Shown piece by piece: positions 42,838 through 55,592 of a stretch of 64,000 nt of DNA. The stretch covers positions 1-64,000 of the forward strand of contig NW_013547011.1 in assembly GCF_000711695.1 (NCBI RefSeq), given 5' to 3'. The translations under genes and the position numbers were made by a program. Each line of letters begins with the position of its first letter. Within the stretch, counting starts at the first letter, position 1. This DNA is from Tilletiaria anomala UBC 951. Taxonomy: Eukaryota > Basidiomycota > Exobasidiomycetes > Georgefischeriales > Tilletiariaceae. The notes beneath the pieces are model-generated. The model searched no databases and was not told where the DNA came from. It saw nothing but the letters and a program-made list of their open reading frames with translations.

Positions 42838-45800
42838 ATGCGACCCAACGCCCTCGGCGCTGGCTTCACTACCATGTCCGCGCAAGGTGATCCTGGGCCT
42901 CGGTCCAGCAGCCGGCTCGCCCACGCCGCGGTAGATAGTGGCGCTACCCCTCCTGCCGCCGACGATGGGCAGTTGCACCCCCACTCGCAAGCGGACCGCT
43001 GGCACCAGTCCAGGGAGCAGCCGCCGCTGCTCGATGCACCCACGCCTGGCGGCGCTTTGGAAGACCCAGATACGCCCGCTGATGCATCCTCATCCTTAGC
43101 AGCCACAGCAACCGCAGCCGACCCGTATTGTGCATCGCCGCAACAGCGGTCGACGCGGCAAGCGTCGTACGACTTGCCCGCCACAGGCGTGTCCAGGCGC
43201 GCCAGCTCGACCGGCGACAGCTGTGAGCGCACAGACTCGCTGAAGGCTGCTGGAGATCGAACTGGCACTGGCATCGGCATCGGACGCCAGATGGGCCAGC
43301 TGAGCATCAACGAGGAGGACAAGGACGTGCAGATCGCCATCGCCGCGCTAGGCAGCATGCGCCAGTCGCATTCGCACAGCGACAACCAGAGGCAGTCACA
43401 CAAGAAGCGAGCCGTTGGCGAGGATGAAGGTCTGCCCGACTCGTCGTCCTCGTCATCCTCAGTCCATGACCGCCCCCAGTTCCACCATTCCGCGCCAGTC
43501 TATTATGACGCCCCCTCGAACGTCGCAGGTCCCAGCAGGCATGCAGCGCTGCTGTCCGATACGCCTGCCTCTGTCCCATCGTCTTCGCTGCGCAGCGAGG
43601 TACTCTCCGAACGCACTGCCCCCCGCTCCTCGCGGCATGCTTCGCCGCCGTCTATCGACTCGTCCTCCGGCGGGACGACCCTCGAAGCCATGTCCTCCGT
43701 CCGCGGTGGACGAGGCGGCAGCCGCGCTCGTAGCGGTCACGACAGTGGCGGAGGGGGGACCGGCACGGGTTCGGAGAGCGCGCACCCGACGACCGCCTTC
43801 ACGATCGACAGCTATGCGCGCGGCGGCGCTGGCGGCAAGCACTCCACGACCGACAGCCAGGCGGGCTCCGACTCGAACTCGACGACGACGACGCGCAGCA
43901 GCACCGCATCCGCGATCGTGCACGATGACGATGGCAACCCGGTGCGCATCGAGCTAGATTCGGACGTCCTTGCGCACGTCGACGGCGACGACGCGGACGA
44001 CGACGCGTTCCTGCAGCGCGTCGGAAAGTTGCCGATCGTCCGCGGGACGCTGCGCGCGTACGAGCTGGGCAAGCAGAAGAGCAGGGTCGTCAAGGTGGGT
44101 TGCTGAGCCATTTTCTTTGCTTTCCTTCTAGCGCGCACGCCGCCCCTGTGCATTTTCTCGGCATGTACTGACGCGGCATGTGCTCGTGTCCCATTTCCGT
44201 CCCCTCTCCTCCGTCTGCCAGTACGGTGCCGACCTCGTTGAGTCGTCCGTCAAGAGCATCTCACGGCCGGTCATCAGCCGCGTCGGCGGCGCGCTCGGCG
44301 AACAGGGCGTGCAGCAGCTGGACAACTTCGCGAGCCGGCAGCTGGAACGCATCTACCCCGCTCTCCACTCCAACCCCTCCACCGCCGCGCTCGGCCGCTT
44401 CTCGCCGACCAAGGAAGAGAAGGCGGAGATGCTGGCCGAGGTTGAGGAGCGCGAGCGCACCGAATGGCAGCACATGGACGACGAGGAGAAGACCAAGCGC
44501 CGCAAAGCGTACTGGGCCCTCAAGCTCGAGGAGAAGGAGCGCGAGATGGTTGTGCAGAAGCTCCGCGAGCAGCAGAGCCGCATCGCGATCAGTTCCAGTG
44601 CATCTCCGGGCGCAAGCGCAGGAATAGGTGTACCGATACGGATAGGCCTCACCGCTCGCGATGGACCCGGCAGCAGCGCCGAGGCGCTGCAGCAAATACA
44701 CGCCGAGCGCCTCGCGGCGGGCAAGCGGCTGGAGGACCTGCCGGCGGAGGATATAGTGCGCGTCACGTCCGATCAGCACGGGCCTTCGCCTTCGCCATCG
44801 CCCTCCTGCTCTTCCTCACTTGTTTCGGCCACAGAGATGAAGCGGAAGTTGTTCAGTGCGTGCGCGGCGCGGGCGGACGCATACCCTCTCTTTCTCCCGC
44901 TTGTGTGGGCTTGCGCGCTGACTTTTGAACCACGCCCTTTGCAGATGAACACAGCGAGCTACATCCAAATCAGGCGCCACATCTCAGCAGCTCTCTCATC
45001 GCGACTGCGGCCCCACAGCAACGGTCAGGGTGGTCAGGCATGCTCGCCGAAGCCGGTGTCACTGCTGGTGGCCTGAGCGCCGCCATGAGTGAGGAGAGCT
45101 TGAAGAGTTTAAAGTATTGTCTGCAGTGGCTCCAGGTGAGTCAGCGTCGCGCAGCCGACCAGGGGGTGACTCTGCTGGTGGGCTGGATGATGCTGACTGT
45201 GGCTGTCTGTCGCCCTTTTTCCCAACAGTACGCTACCGCGCACATGGAGCACCAAATCACGCAGCTGCGCGACCTCATCGTCAAGCTCAACCACGGCGAG
45301 CTCGACATGACCGTCCACGCCGGCCAGCACCTGGGGCACATTAAGGGCGACGTTGTCAACACCATCCGTGGCGTCGTAGATGTCGTTGGCAAATACGCGG
45401 GCGCTGCGCTACCCGGCGCAGCGCGCAACAAGGTCCGCGAGTTCATGCTCAGCCTCCCCGCCCGCTGGGCGACCGTCAACCGCACGCACTCTTTTGCGCC
45501 CGGCAGCGCTTCCGCAGGCAGCTTTGGTGGCAGCCCCGCTTCGCCCTCCTTCTCCCCGGAACATGCGACCGCCGGCAGGAGCGGCAGCACGGCCGACGCC
45601 GACAGCGGGCGAAGTAGCACCAACGGGAGTGCCACCGGCTCGTCAGCGCCAAGCGCCGGGCGCAACCCGCAAGCGGCACACACGGCCATGGCGGCCAACA
45701 AGGTACTGACGCTCGCCGTCGAGAGCCTCGACATCCTGCGCAGTGTCACAGTCGTCTTTGGCGAGTCGCTCGACCGCGCCGATCTGTGGATGGGGCGCCT

Positions 45801-46440
45801 CCGATACCTTGGCCTACAGCGCAAGCGCCAACACGAAGCCGCCGTCGGCCGCATCGAGGTCAGCGTCGTCGGCGACTGGGAGCGCGGCGGCGCCGTGCAC
45901 TCTCGTCCTCACGAGTATGAGCACAGCGGCGGCAGCGGCGCATCGGCACGCGCCAGCTCGCCGGGCGCCTACTCGGACGTCTCCATGGCGAGCGGATCCT
46001 CTAAGCGCCGCAAGCGCTCACGCCGCACGCAGGCGCGCGAACGCGAGCACCAGTATCAGCAGCACCCGCATCGCCACCACTCCCATCATCACCAATCACG
46101 CAAGCCCGACTCGGCGTCCGAAGATGGCAACCTGACCGAGACGGAGCGTGCGACAGAATACAGCGCCGACCTCCCCATGCCGATCTACAACTCTACGACT
46201 GCCGCCAACACCCCCGCGCCTGCTTTCGCGCCAGGGACCGGTAGCAGCAGCGCCTACTCGCACGGCCCGGCACCCGCCTCCTCCTCTGCCGCTGTGCATT
46301 GGCGTAAGAACAACCGATCAGCCACGGCCGCTGCTGCGGGCAAGGCTGCGGGCAGTGGCGCTGGCGGCGCGCGGTCTCGACCGCCTTCCACGCCCGGCAC
46401 GCCGAACCTCAGCAACTCGGCGTCCCTGCATCCCCATTGA
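42838..46440 (+). CDS. OPI1: Opi1-like transcriptional repressor
   Basis: Four exons (42838-44094, 44222-44855, 44945-45135, 45229-46440) encode 1097 residues. The Opi1 family blocks are split by a long disordered N-terminus and middle. YGADLVESSVKSISRPVISRV starts exon 2, preceded by LPIVRGTLRAYELGKQ. YCLQWLQ joined to YATAHMEHQITQLRDLIVKL crosses the last intron, and VLTLAVESLDILRSVTVVF follows. In yeast Opi1 represses phospholipid genes and is held at the ER by phosphatidic acid and Scs2. Whether the same circuit exists here is inference; no FFAT motif was recognised. The third intron (93 bp) has no in-frame stop, so its retention would add 31 residues inside the domain. His- and Ser-rich C-terminus. 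Confidence 0.85.
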
Positions 46441-46976
46441 TGGTTCCGACCATTCTCCTCGCTCCAGGACCTGCGAGCACCGCCGTGCTCACACGCTCAC
46501 ACACTCTCCTTTACATGCAAGAGAAAACAAGACGTCTTTCTCCTTCGGCACCCTCCCCCGGTCTCTGCGTCTGCGGCTTGCCCGTTCTACATACCTGCCT
46601 CCAACTTTCGTTGCAACGTGTGCCATCAATCTGAGTCGTCGTTTGCTCGCTTCACGTCAGTTCACCAGGCACACTCTACCACATGTACTGCATCCCCCCA
46701 CCCCATTCATCCTGAACGGTTCGTTTCACGCTTAACCTTGCAGTGCTTGGGATATATACAAGAGTGTGTTAGGTAACAAGAGGGAGCGTGCAGGGTCGGC
46801 GGTCCAAAAAGAGTGTGATTTGATTTTGGGAAGGATGCTGAAGGACGTTGAAGGTGTGGATTTGACCACTGTACAAACTGCGAGAAGTCAGATGCTGAAC
46901 TGAGTGGGAAAACGGCGGATGGCGGACGAATCCTTGCCTCAAAGGAACCATGGAGCAATAGCCGAATGTGAACTGG
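46441..46976. other. Convergent 3' ends
   Basis: This holds the 3' UTRs of the Opi1-like gene (+) and the kinase (-). No gene is seen. Confidence 0.55.
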
Positions 46977-49900
46977 CTACATGTTGGGACTCGCAGAGTA
47001 GATGCTCGAGCGAGCATCGGGGCTGCGCGCGAGCATGTCGAGCGTCCACTGCTCGCGCAAAAGAGCAAAGATGGTCTTGAGCGTGTTGTTGCTGCCCTTC
47101 TCCTGTGTGATTTTGACTTTGGTGGCATACACGCCCGCGGCCCCACCAGCAGCAGAGCCTGCAGCCGAATAGATGCTCGACGCCCGGATGCTGTTGGCTC
47201 TCCTTGCCCCTCCAGCACCGCCGCTGCCGCTGGAAGAGTCCGAGTAGGTGGACAGCGTAGGTGACGCAACGCTCAGGCGATTCGGACTGGACGGGGCGCC
47301 AGCGGCCGAGACGATGGGAAGGATGACGAATTCGATGCGGAAACGGACTTGCTTGTTCGCCGTTAGCCGGCCCGTCGAGTCCTTCACATCCAGCGCCGAG
47401 CACTTGAGCACAGGAGCATGCTCAGAGTTTTCCACCGACGTCACCACCCCGAAGCTTTGCAGGAGCTTCTTGGCGGTCTCCAGTGTGACGGTCAAATTCT
47501 CGATCGAATTGAGCGTGAAACTCTGAGAAGCGAACACAGTGTTCAATCCGTCAGCGATGGGCTATAACGCGTGTTCTGCAGCCCTTGTTACTTACCGATG
47601 GCTTCCAGTTAAAAATGCTGCCAAACCAGCTTGCCTGTCTGGGGCTGGAGAACTCGGACGACACAGTACTAGCAACCGGCGAAGAGACGGTGCTCTCGAC
47701 GGTACCACTCGCGGCCTTCAAGTCAAGCCCCAGCCCGGGATTCTTCTGCTGGAGACGAGTGAGCCCTGCCGGTTGGCCAGCCGTGGCAGCCTTGCTCTTG
47801 CTCTCAATACGAAGGGGCGAAGGACCGGGGCGTGTCTGTTCATAGGGCATACCAATCTCATCCCGTGAAGTGATGCCAGAGGCGCGTGCGCCGCCACCCA
47901 TGACGACGCTCAGCCTTTCAGAGTCATTGCTGTGCGAAGTCCCTGTGCTGAAGACGCTCGCTCGCGTGGACGTGGCGGACCTACGGGTTGAGGAGCGTGC
48001 AACCATCGTGTTAGCGTGGGCGTTGGTATTCCCTTGGCTGTCAATCGACAGCTGACTAGAGCGCTTGCGAGGCGAGACAGGCACGTCGCCAGTGCGCGCC
48101 TTGCCCTTGTCCGCGATGGTGAGGGGAGCCACGATGGTCTCCGGTCCACCATAAAGGACGGGTGGTAGAGGCGAAGTAGGGGTGTAAGGTGAGCTAGAGT
48201 CCGTCCCTGATCTGTAGCTCCCGGCTTCGCTGCGGTCGTCATCTGCATCTTCGAAACGAACATCAGCTGCTGGCGACGGTGAAGTTGCTCCCACGGAGCG
48301 AGGGCTCAACCAGCCCGACACCTGGGCTCGATGCATCTTGGCCTGCAAACGATCTGCACGGCCAGGATCCGCACCGCTAGCGCGGATCGAAGCAAGTTCA
48401 TCGGCGACCTCTTTAAGGAAGTGCTGAACGGCTGCATCACCAACGGACGGGACTGGGATGACTGGTTGCTGAATCGAGCTCGTGGGTCGATTGGACAGAG
48501 CCTTGTCTGGCGAAGCTGGACGGGAAGGTGGGCGTAGTGATCCAGCGCGGCTGATAGGAACGCTTGCCGCAGCTTGACGCTTGTAGCCAGCCGCAGCTCC
48601 GCTTGCACCAGCGCTCGTACCCGCCCCCAATATTGCGTTGCTTGCATTGCTAATCGCACCCGTGCCCATGTTCGCACCATGTGTTGCAGCAGGTGTAACA
48701 GCGTCTTTGGCGCTTGCGAGCCCCGCGTCCAAGCCGTCCGTGCCAGGCGTGGCACCGCGGAATGTGATCTGCGGCACACCGCGCGTTGGCGTGCCATCTA
48801 CACTCGAGCGCTGGTGACGAAGCGACTGGGGAGTGTCGTACGCACTAGGAGTCGCGTTTGCGCGGGGATGATCGAAAGAAGACCGCGAACCGGGACCTGT
48901 GCTTGCGTACGAGTTGGCAGCTGTTGCCCGTGGACTACCGCGCGCTGCTGCAGAATCTCCGTCGGCAGTACGCGCGCTTGGTGAGCTGTAGGGTTCTGCG
49001 GATGACCGCCTGTTCAGCACAGGGGTGCGCTGATGCTGGCCCGGGGTCCTGCTGACGCTGCTTGTGCGCGTGGTTTGCGTTTGTGTCTGGTCTTTGTCCA
49101 GCGAGCGGCGAGGACGGGCTCTGTCATCTCGGCCACCATTCGTCACGGTGGTGGACGCGGTGCTGGCAGCAGCGCTGAAAGACGAAGTTGTGGTTGTGAC
49201 CGCAGCTTTTGTTGGTCGCGAGCCGGAACTCGACGATCTCTGCTGCTGCTTTACCAATTGCGCCTGTTGCTGCTTCTGTTGGCGCTGTTGTTGTTGTTGT
49301 TGTTGTTGTTGTAATTGCTGTTGCTGCGCACTAGCTCCTTCGTCGTCACTGCACTCTTCTTCATCGGCGGCAGTCTGATTTCTAAGGAGCAGCTTGTAGA
49401 ACCTCTTCGGCCAATTGTCCGCCTTGCTCAGCAGTTGCGCCCGTAGCTCGTCCCTCGAGACGCCTTGGAAAAGGTATGTAAGGCCTCGAAAGATATCGTC
49501 GTCATCCAGCCCCACGAGGGGCAGCTCGACAGGCAGATCGTCCGCGACGACTTGGACAGGATTGGTGCTGGAAAGCTTGCCGTGATTGGTAAACCAGTCA
49601 TGCGCGAATATCTCCTTCATTGTGTAGCGCTTGCGCGGGTCTACGACAAGCATCTTGCATATGAGGTCCTTGGCATCCTCATCGCGCAGGTGCTTGGGCA
49701 TCTCAAATTTCCCGTCCTTGACCTTCTGCAGGAGCGTGCTCATGTTTGGGTCATCGAAGGGGAGCTTGCCGCAAAGCAGTGCAAAGAGGATGATACCGCA
49801 GGACCATATATCAGTTGACGTACCAACGTAGGCGCGTCCTGAGACAATCTCAGGCGAGGCATAGTGAGGACTGCCACAGCTCGTCTCGAGCATTCGCCCG

Positions 49901-51027
49901 GAGTGCTGCAGCGCAGCCATGCCAAAGTCTGCGACCTTGACTTGGCTCTTGTCCTTGGAGAGCAACAGGTTTTCCGGCTTCAAGTCACGGTGACAGATAT
50001 TGAATGAGTGGCAGTGGTCGACGCCGAACATGATTTGACGGAAGTAGGCACGCGCAGAGTCCACTTCGAGACGCCCGCATGCGACGAGGTGGTCGAAAAG
50101 CTCGCCCCCTTCGACATACTCCATGATGAGGTAGCTATATGGATGCCAGAGGAGCAAGATCACGCTGTCAATTGAGTCTGCGGAAATGATGTTCAAGTGA
50201 CGATGCGACTCACAGGACCTTCTTTGTCTCATACACATCAATGAGACTTAAGAGATTGTCGTGTTTGATGAGCTTCATGACGATGATCTCCCTTTCGATG
50301 CCGATCTCCATCTTCTCTAAGCGCTTTTGTGCTTCGGTACCCGGTGCCGGGCCAGCGCCTCCTCCCCCGCCATTCTTGTTCTCCAGCTGGTGCCGCGGGA
50401 TGATCTTGACCGCCACACGTGTGCCATGCTTGACGTGATGCGCAAGGCGGACGCGGCCTGCGAGAAAGCGGAAACAACACACCGTAGAGTTCAGCTCAGG
50501 ATGACTAAACCAAGGCGACCAGAGTTGCATCGAGTATCCACTTGATTGCGCACGGTGCATAACTCACCAGAAGCGCCGGTTCCGATCACAGCACCTAACT
50601 TCCACGGTCCGATGTTCTCAGGGTCGGCGAAGTCTTTCTTTTTCTCCCTTTCCAACCGCGTCGAGGGTCGTGCTGCTGGCTGAGGCTGTTGTGAGTGTGG
50701 GTGGGCCTGTTGCTGATTCGTGTGGTGCACCGCAGGGGCGCGACGTGACGATGCAGATCCAGAGGCAGATGAAGGTGCGGGCGGCGCTTTGCGGCTGGCA
50801 TTAACCGTCACAGGAGCAGTGCCAGCGGGGCCCCGGCTGACACCGCTTCCTGTTGCTGTTGCTGTTGCGCTCGCTTTGGCATTGGCGACGGCGGAGGCGT
50901 GTGATTGCGCTTGCGCTGCGAGCGAGATACCCGCACGAGGCTGGATTGCACCCATAGGCGATCTCCCAGCGACTGCCCCTGGCCCAGGGCCTGAGCCATA
51001 TGCCGCGCGATTGGCCGCCGTGCTCAT
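46977..51027 (-). CDS. Gin4/Hsl1-type protein kinase
   Basis: Four exons (51027-50568, 50457-50214, 50134-47596, 47522-46977) give 1262 residues. The kinase domain starts near residue 137 with IGPWKLGAVIGTGASGRVRLA. Lys171 lies in VAVKII, HRDLKPENLLL has catalytic Asp285, and DFGMA starts at Asp304. CGSPHYASPEIV is the activation-segment end typical of the Gin4/Hsl1/Kcc4 and Snf1-related (CAMKL) group. A Gly-rich insertion follows the VAIK lysine. A long disordered middle contains a polyglutamine run (CAA/CAG near 49290-49325). The C-terminal ~180 residues (SFTLNSIENLTVTLETAKKL, QVRFRIEFVILP, IFALLREQWTL) look like a KA1-type lipid-binding module. Such kinases control septins and the morphogenesis checkpoint. 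The role is inferred from yeast. Confidence 0.9.
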
Positions 51028-52945
51028 GTTGCAGTGACTATCAGGCTAGATGTGTGTTCGTTCTGAGACGGCGCGGGTGTAAAGCAGATGTGCATTCGAA
51101 GGATTGCGCGCAAGGATGTGAGGGACTTGCTTGTCGAAGGGGCGAAACAGGGCGTAGATTAGAGAAGCATGCGGAACGTAGGAATCAAGGCGATCAGGTT
51201 TCGGAGACCTGCGTTGGCAGCGCAGTTGTCTACGTTATCAAGATGAGTGTTGTCAAATGTTGAAGTAGAGGCAGCTGCGTGTGTTGAAGAAAGACACAGA
51301 TGAGGATGTTGACTATGATGAATCGAAGAGATGGTGGAACAGGATGGAAAGCGAAAGACAGAAGGATTGGAAAGGTCAAAAGAGCATTGGTCGAGGTTGG
51401 CAAAGAGGGGCTCGAGTGCGAGGATGACGCCAGCTGATGAACAAGGTGAATGCGGTAAAGGTCACCAGAGCGAAGTCGGTGAGCATAAACCGAGCCGAGC
51501 GAGCACCGCTCACGAGTTCAACGAGAGATGACTGCGAGGCAGGAGACAATGAATGGAGCGAGCGAGCGAAAGGCGGCACAGCAGACACAGCCTGCGTGAC
51601 TTCGTCAGGCAACGGAGACACGGGCGCAAAGACATGCAGACGTTGGTCGCCAGCTCGTCAAGCCTGGGAAGTAAGCACATAGAAAGCCCCAGGGTTCAGG
51701 ATAGCTAGAGAGGGGGACGCAGTAGAAGAGCGGAGCTTGAGCACCTTTCCTAGAACTTCATTCTTGGCGACCATGGGCAGCCGCTGTCGCGTCGCAAGCT
51801 TTGAGCTCGCATGCGAGGACTCGCGTAGGAACGAAATACCATGCTGCAAGCTTTGCAGCTGCTTGAAAGTCTATGCATGTGTGCAGGCTTGTACAGTGTG
51901 CATGCACAGACGGACCGCAGATGCCGGACACGATGCACCTGCTGCTCCGCTGGAGAGGTTCGGTTGAAGGGTGGTGCGATCAACGAAAGCCAGAGCACGG
52001 TCAGGGCCGGTCAGACGGCGCGGGTACAGCAGGCAGACAGGGGCCTGCGTGCTGGTGGCGCGATTGGCATGCATGGGATCAAGCATGCGAGAGCAGGAGC
52101 CAAGGAGAACGAATGCGTTGCAATAGGCTGCGGAGTGCAGTGGGTCGGCCTCCGGCCAGAGCCCGTTTGCTCTCTCGCCATATTCACAATTGTCCAATGC
52201 TGGCGGTTGGTGCTTGGGAGGTGGGGGGCTGTGACGCGTACAGTGCCCGGATATTCACTTCTGACAGATTGCGGCAAGGCCGCAGCTGGTAGAGTGGAGC
52301 GACGATGATAGACGTTGGTTGGTCCGCCGCCAGACTGGCTCCCAGCTCGTGGGGCTGACCGCCAGGCCAGCAATGTTGGACGCTGAATATGAAAATGCAA
52401 CGGCTGGACCGCTTTACTCTGCATGAAGGCAGACCCCACGACCCGCCCAGGCCAGGCCCACAATTAGAAGGCGGCCGTTGGGACGGACAAACAAACGGAA
52501 AGAGTCGTCCGTTGCGCGCGCAACAAGCGAGTCATGTGGTATCGATGCCCAAGCTCCTGCGCCGAAAAATGTGGATTCTTGCATCACGTGAGCTAATCGG
52601 GGGGTTGGACTTGTTAGGGTTGTACTCTTGTCGGAAATTGAACGCGTCGCGCTTTGTCTCTTTGGTGGTGTGTGTTGTTGGGTGCAGAGAGTGTGGGATG
52701 GTGCTGCCTCGTCCTCGACTGGACCAGGGTTAATCTCCCGCTCTTGTCCTCTCTCGTCGTAAAGGGTGGTCACGTCGCGTTCCTACCGCATGCTCATACT
52801 CTGCGAATGAGCTCAAACACAATCACGCTTCATGCACTTTCACGACGTCGAGCCCAGGATCATCGTCTGAGAGGTGTATCTGAAAGCACATTTTACAGTC
52901 AGCCTCTTTGACAAGGAGACCCACACGAGCGGCGCTGCGCTCACA
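51028..52945. other. Long divergent intergenic region
   Basis: About 1.9 kb lies between the kinase start (-) and the CENP-O start (+). Several frames up to 155 codons lack conservation. It probably holds long leaders and promoters; no specific motif is recognised. Confidence 0.4.
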
Positions 52946-55144
52946 ATGGACGGGCTGCGATCACGAGGTGCGTGGAGGAAGGCTTGAGCGCGGCGCGTTC
53001 GCCTGCGTGTGCGCGTTCGCGCGGTGCCTGAGGTGCTTGTGCGCGTGGTAATCTTCGCACAAAGCTGACATCCTTTCCTTCTGTTCTGAACGCGTCTCTT
53101 CCTAACGCTGGGGTCCAATGATACAGTCAATAAAGCGAAAGCCCTCCGCTCCTCCTTGCAGGCCGAGCTCGATGCGTTGCTCGATTTGCAGCGACATGAA
53201 CAGCAGCTGCAGCATCGCTCCACTTCCTCACCAGCCCAGATTTCTGATCCGCAAAGCAGCACACGCAGGAGCAAGGGCGATCGCACGCAGATCCTCCGCG
53301 CACTCGGCACAGAGCTGCAGGAAATTGAAGACCGCTCCATCCTCTGTCGTACACTCTGTGGATGGACGTGCTTTGAAGTGGATCTGGATGTGGGCAGGAG
53401 AGAGCGGCTCGTGCGGGAACTGCAACATGCCGAAGTCCAACAAGAGCGACCGGCTCTAGAAGATGGTGGGAGAGGAGTCCAGGATCCTGACGTTGGGCTA
53501 GCCGCTCCTGCCCCTGCCCCTGCTCCTGCTCCTGGTGCTGGAGACAAAGGCAAAGGGCGGGAAGGGTTGGGCCTTGGGGTGCGGATTGACACGTTTAGCC
53601 AAGGTGTGTCGCTGCATTCAATTGGCCGTGAATCAGTCTGCCGTCCATGAAGAACTCATTCTTCTTTGCACACGCCAAATTCACACAGGAACATTCAACG
53701 AGACCTTCTACCTCATCTTTGCTCCTCTATCTCAAACGGTGCAAAACGGCCCGGCAGCGCCCGTCTTCTTACAATCCACGCTTTCCCCCATCACATCTTT
53801 GTCCTCCACTTCAGCAGGAAGTCTGCAGCTGCTCAAACACACCTTACCGCATTTCGTACCCGTTCAAAAGCTCGTACAGCAATATCTCAGCGTGGTGCAG
53901 CAACGCGCTGGCTCCGTGACAACCGGCGGAGCTGCCGAAGTACGAGCAGGGACGAATGCTGCTGCTCGTGCGGCCGGCTCAGAGGTAGATGAGGGAAGGA
54001 TTTCTGCCGGGGGTACAGCAGCAGCGCAAGGGACTTCATCACGGACAACGCCAGCAGAGGTTGTGACAAGAGGCGGATTCGAGCTTTTGGAAGATCTGAA
54101 ACTGCTCGATGGATTTGGAGTGCGTATCTTCCCAACCATCCCGCTGTCCGTGAGCACTGGTGCTGACGCTGTTTCTCTCTGACTAACTCTTTCACACCTC
54201 CCGGCCCGCAGACATTCCTTTCCACCCTCAATTCGCATCTGCAAGCCTACGTATCACGTCGGGGACAAGCGGAGAGCCTGCGCAATCTTTGCCTTCCTGG
54301 CTCGAAAGTGCGAGCCTCGCGATCCCCTCGAGCGGCTGGAGTTACCGTTAAGGAGGTACAGCAAACAGCAGATGCGAATGCAGTGCTGCAGGCGTATTCG
54401 ACGGCGGCGTTCGACACCATCTCGATTCGCTGGTCGATCCCCGTGCCTAACGAGCACGAGTTGGAGCGCTGGCGCATGCACCAAGTTCAAGCGGATCGCC
54501 CACATTATGTCGATGGGCACGATGAGGAGGACACCGAGGAAGAGGACGACGAGGGCACGGAGGACGGAAGCGGGCAGGAAGATGCATTGGACGACCCACC
54601 CCGTCCGGACGCCGACATAGATGGCGAAGAGACACGCGCAGCAGACATGAAGCGACGAAAACAAGCGCGTCTCGCAAAGCGCCGGAGACCTGCGCGGCCC
54701 GTAGGCGAGACGCAAGCTTTAGACGTCAAGATTCAATGGACCGATCTGCTGTACGACACGCTCGGCTCCTTGACCTCCTCTGCCTCTTCTGTGACAGAGG
54801 CAGGTTCAACCTTCTCCGCAACAGAGCACGGGCGCATCATCATTGAGCGTGTTGTAGCACGGCCCGACATGAAACGCGCGCGAACAGAGGACGGGGACGT
54901 ACACGCTCTACAGAGCGAGCGGGCGATTGTGGAGAGTAAAGAGAGGCGGAAAGACTTGGAGAAGCTCTTTCTATTACCGCCCGGTGGAAACAGCGACGGC
55001 GTTGGTGGTGGCGATGCCAATCAGACTGGACGGATCGCCACTGGGAAAGGGTACGATGGCGATGCGGCATGGACGTTGGGCTCTGCACTCCGGAGAGTCG
55101 CGAGAAAAGTCTGGGATGAAGAGTGTAAGGCGCTGGCTTCCTAA
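52946..55144 (+). CDS. Kinetochore protein CENP-O/Mcm21
   Basis: Four exons (52946-52967, 53127-53603, 53689-54119, 54212-55144) give 620 residues. The first coding exon is only 22 bp and gives MDGLRSR. The split codon then joins to VNKAKALRSSLQAELDALLDLQRHEQQL, an N-terminal coiled coil. Conserved CENP-O blocks follow: TFNETFYLIFAPLSQ, LLKHTLPHFVPVQKLVQQYL and TFLSTLNSHLQAYVSRRGQ. The second half carries acidic and basic insertions absent from the ~370-residue yeast protein, then an IQWTDLLYDTLGSL segment. Mcm21/CENP-O pairs with Ctf19/CENP-P in the inner kinetochore. All junctions keep frame; the last intron has a clear CTAAC branch site. The family call is by eye, from spacing and motif likeness. 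Confidence 0.75.
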
Positions 55145-55592
55145 CACCTTCCACTCTCCATCAAGCGTCGCTGTGCGCGATACGTCCCACTTTGCACGCG
55201 GACGGGGCTTGCAAGGCAAAGCTGTATTACAGGAGTCTTGAAGCTGAAAGCACAGTACTCATTCTGGATGAATCCATACAGGGTGCCTCCCAAATGGAAT
55301 GAACCAAATTTGTCTAGCATGATGAGCCTGTCAAGTATGTCGTAGCACAATACGCGAGCAGGTCTCAGAGTCCAGCGTGCCAGCGTGTCCCATCTATGTG
55401 AAACCTTTCGCGATTTCACCCAAGAGTCTTCAGCACCTCATCATTATCTTCAATGAAAAGGCTGGCAGGCTCCATTGGCGTCACCTTCGTCATCTCGATT
55501 CTCGTGCGGCGAGACCCCCTCGCTTCAAAGCCCAAAAATACAGTGCACGAAATACCCCAGCAGTTGTTAGGATGCATTATAAAGTTCGGACG
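55145..55592. other. Convergent 3' ends
   Basis: This holds the 3' UTRs of CENP-O (+) and the G-patch protein (-). No gene is seen. Confidence 0.55.

Noticed and set aside
43415-43957. Arg/Pro-rich alternative frame over the Opi1-like exon 1
   Set aside because: Such frames are common in GC-rich disordered exons. The Opi1 frame continues into conserved exons and this one does not.
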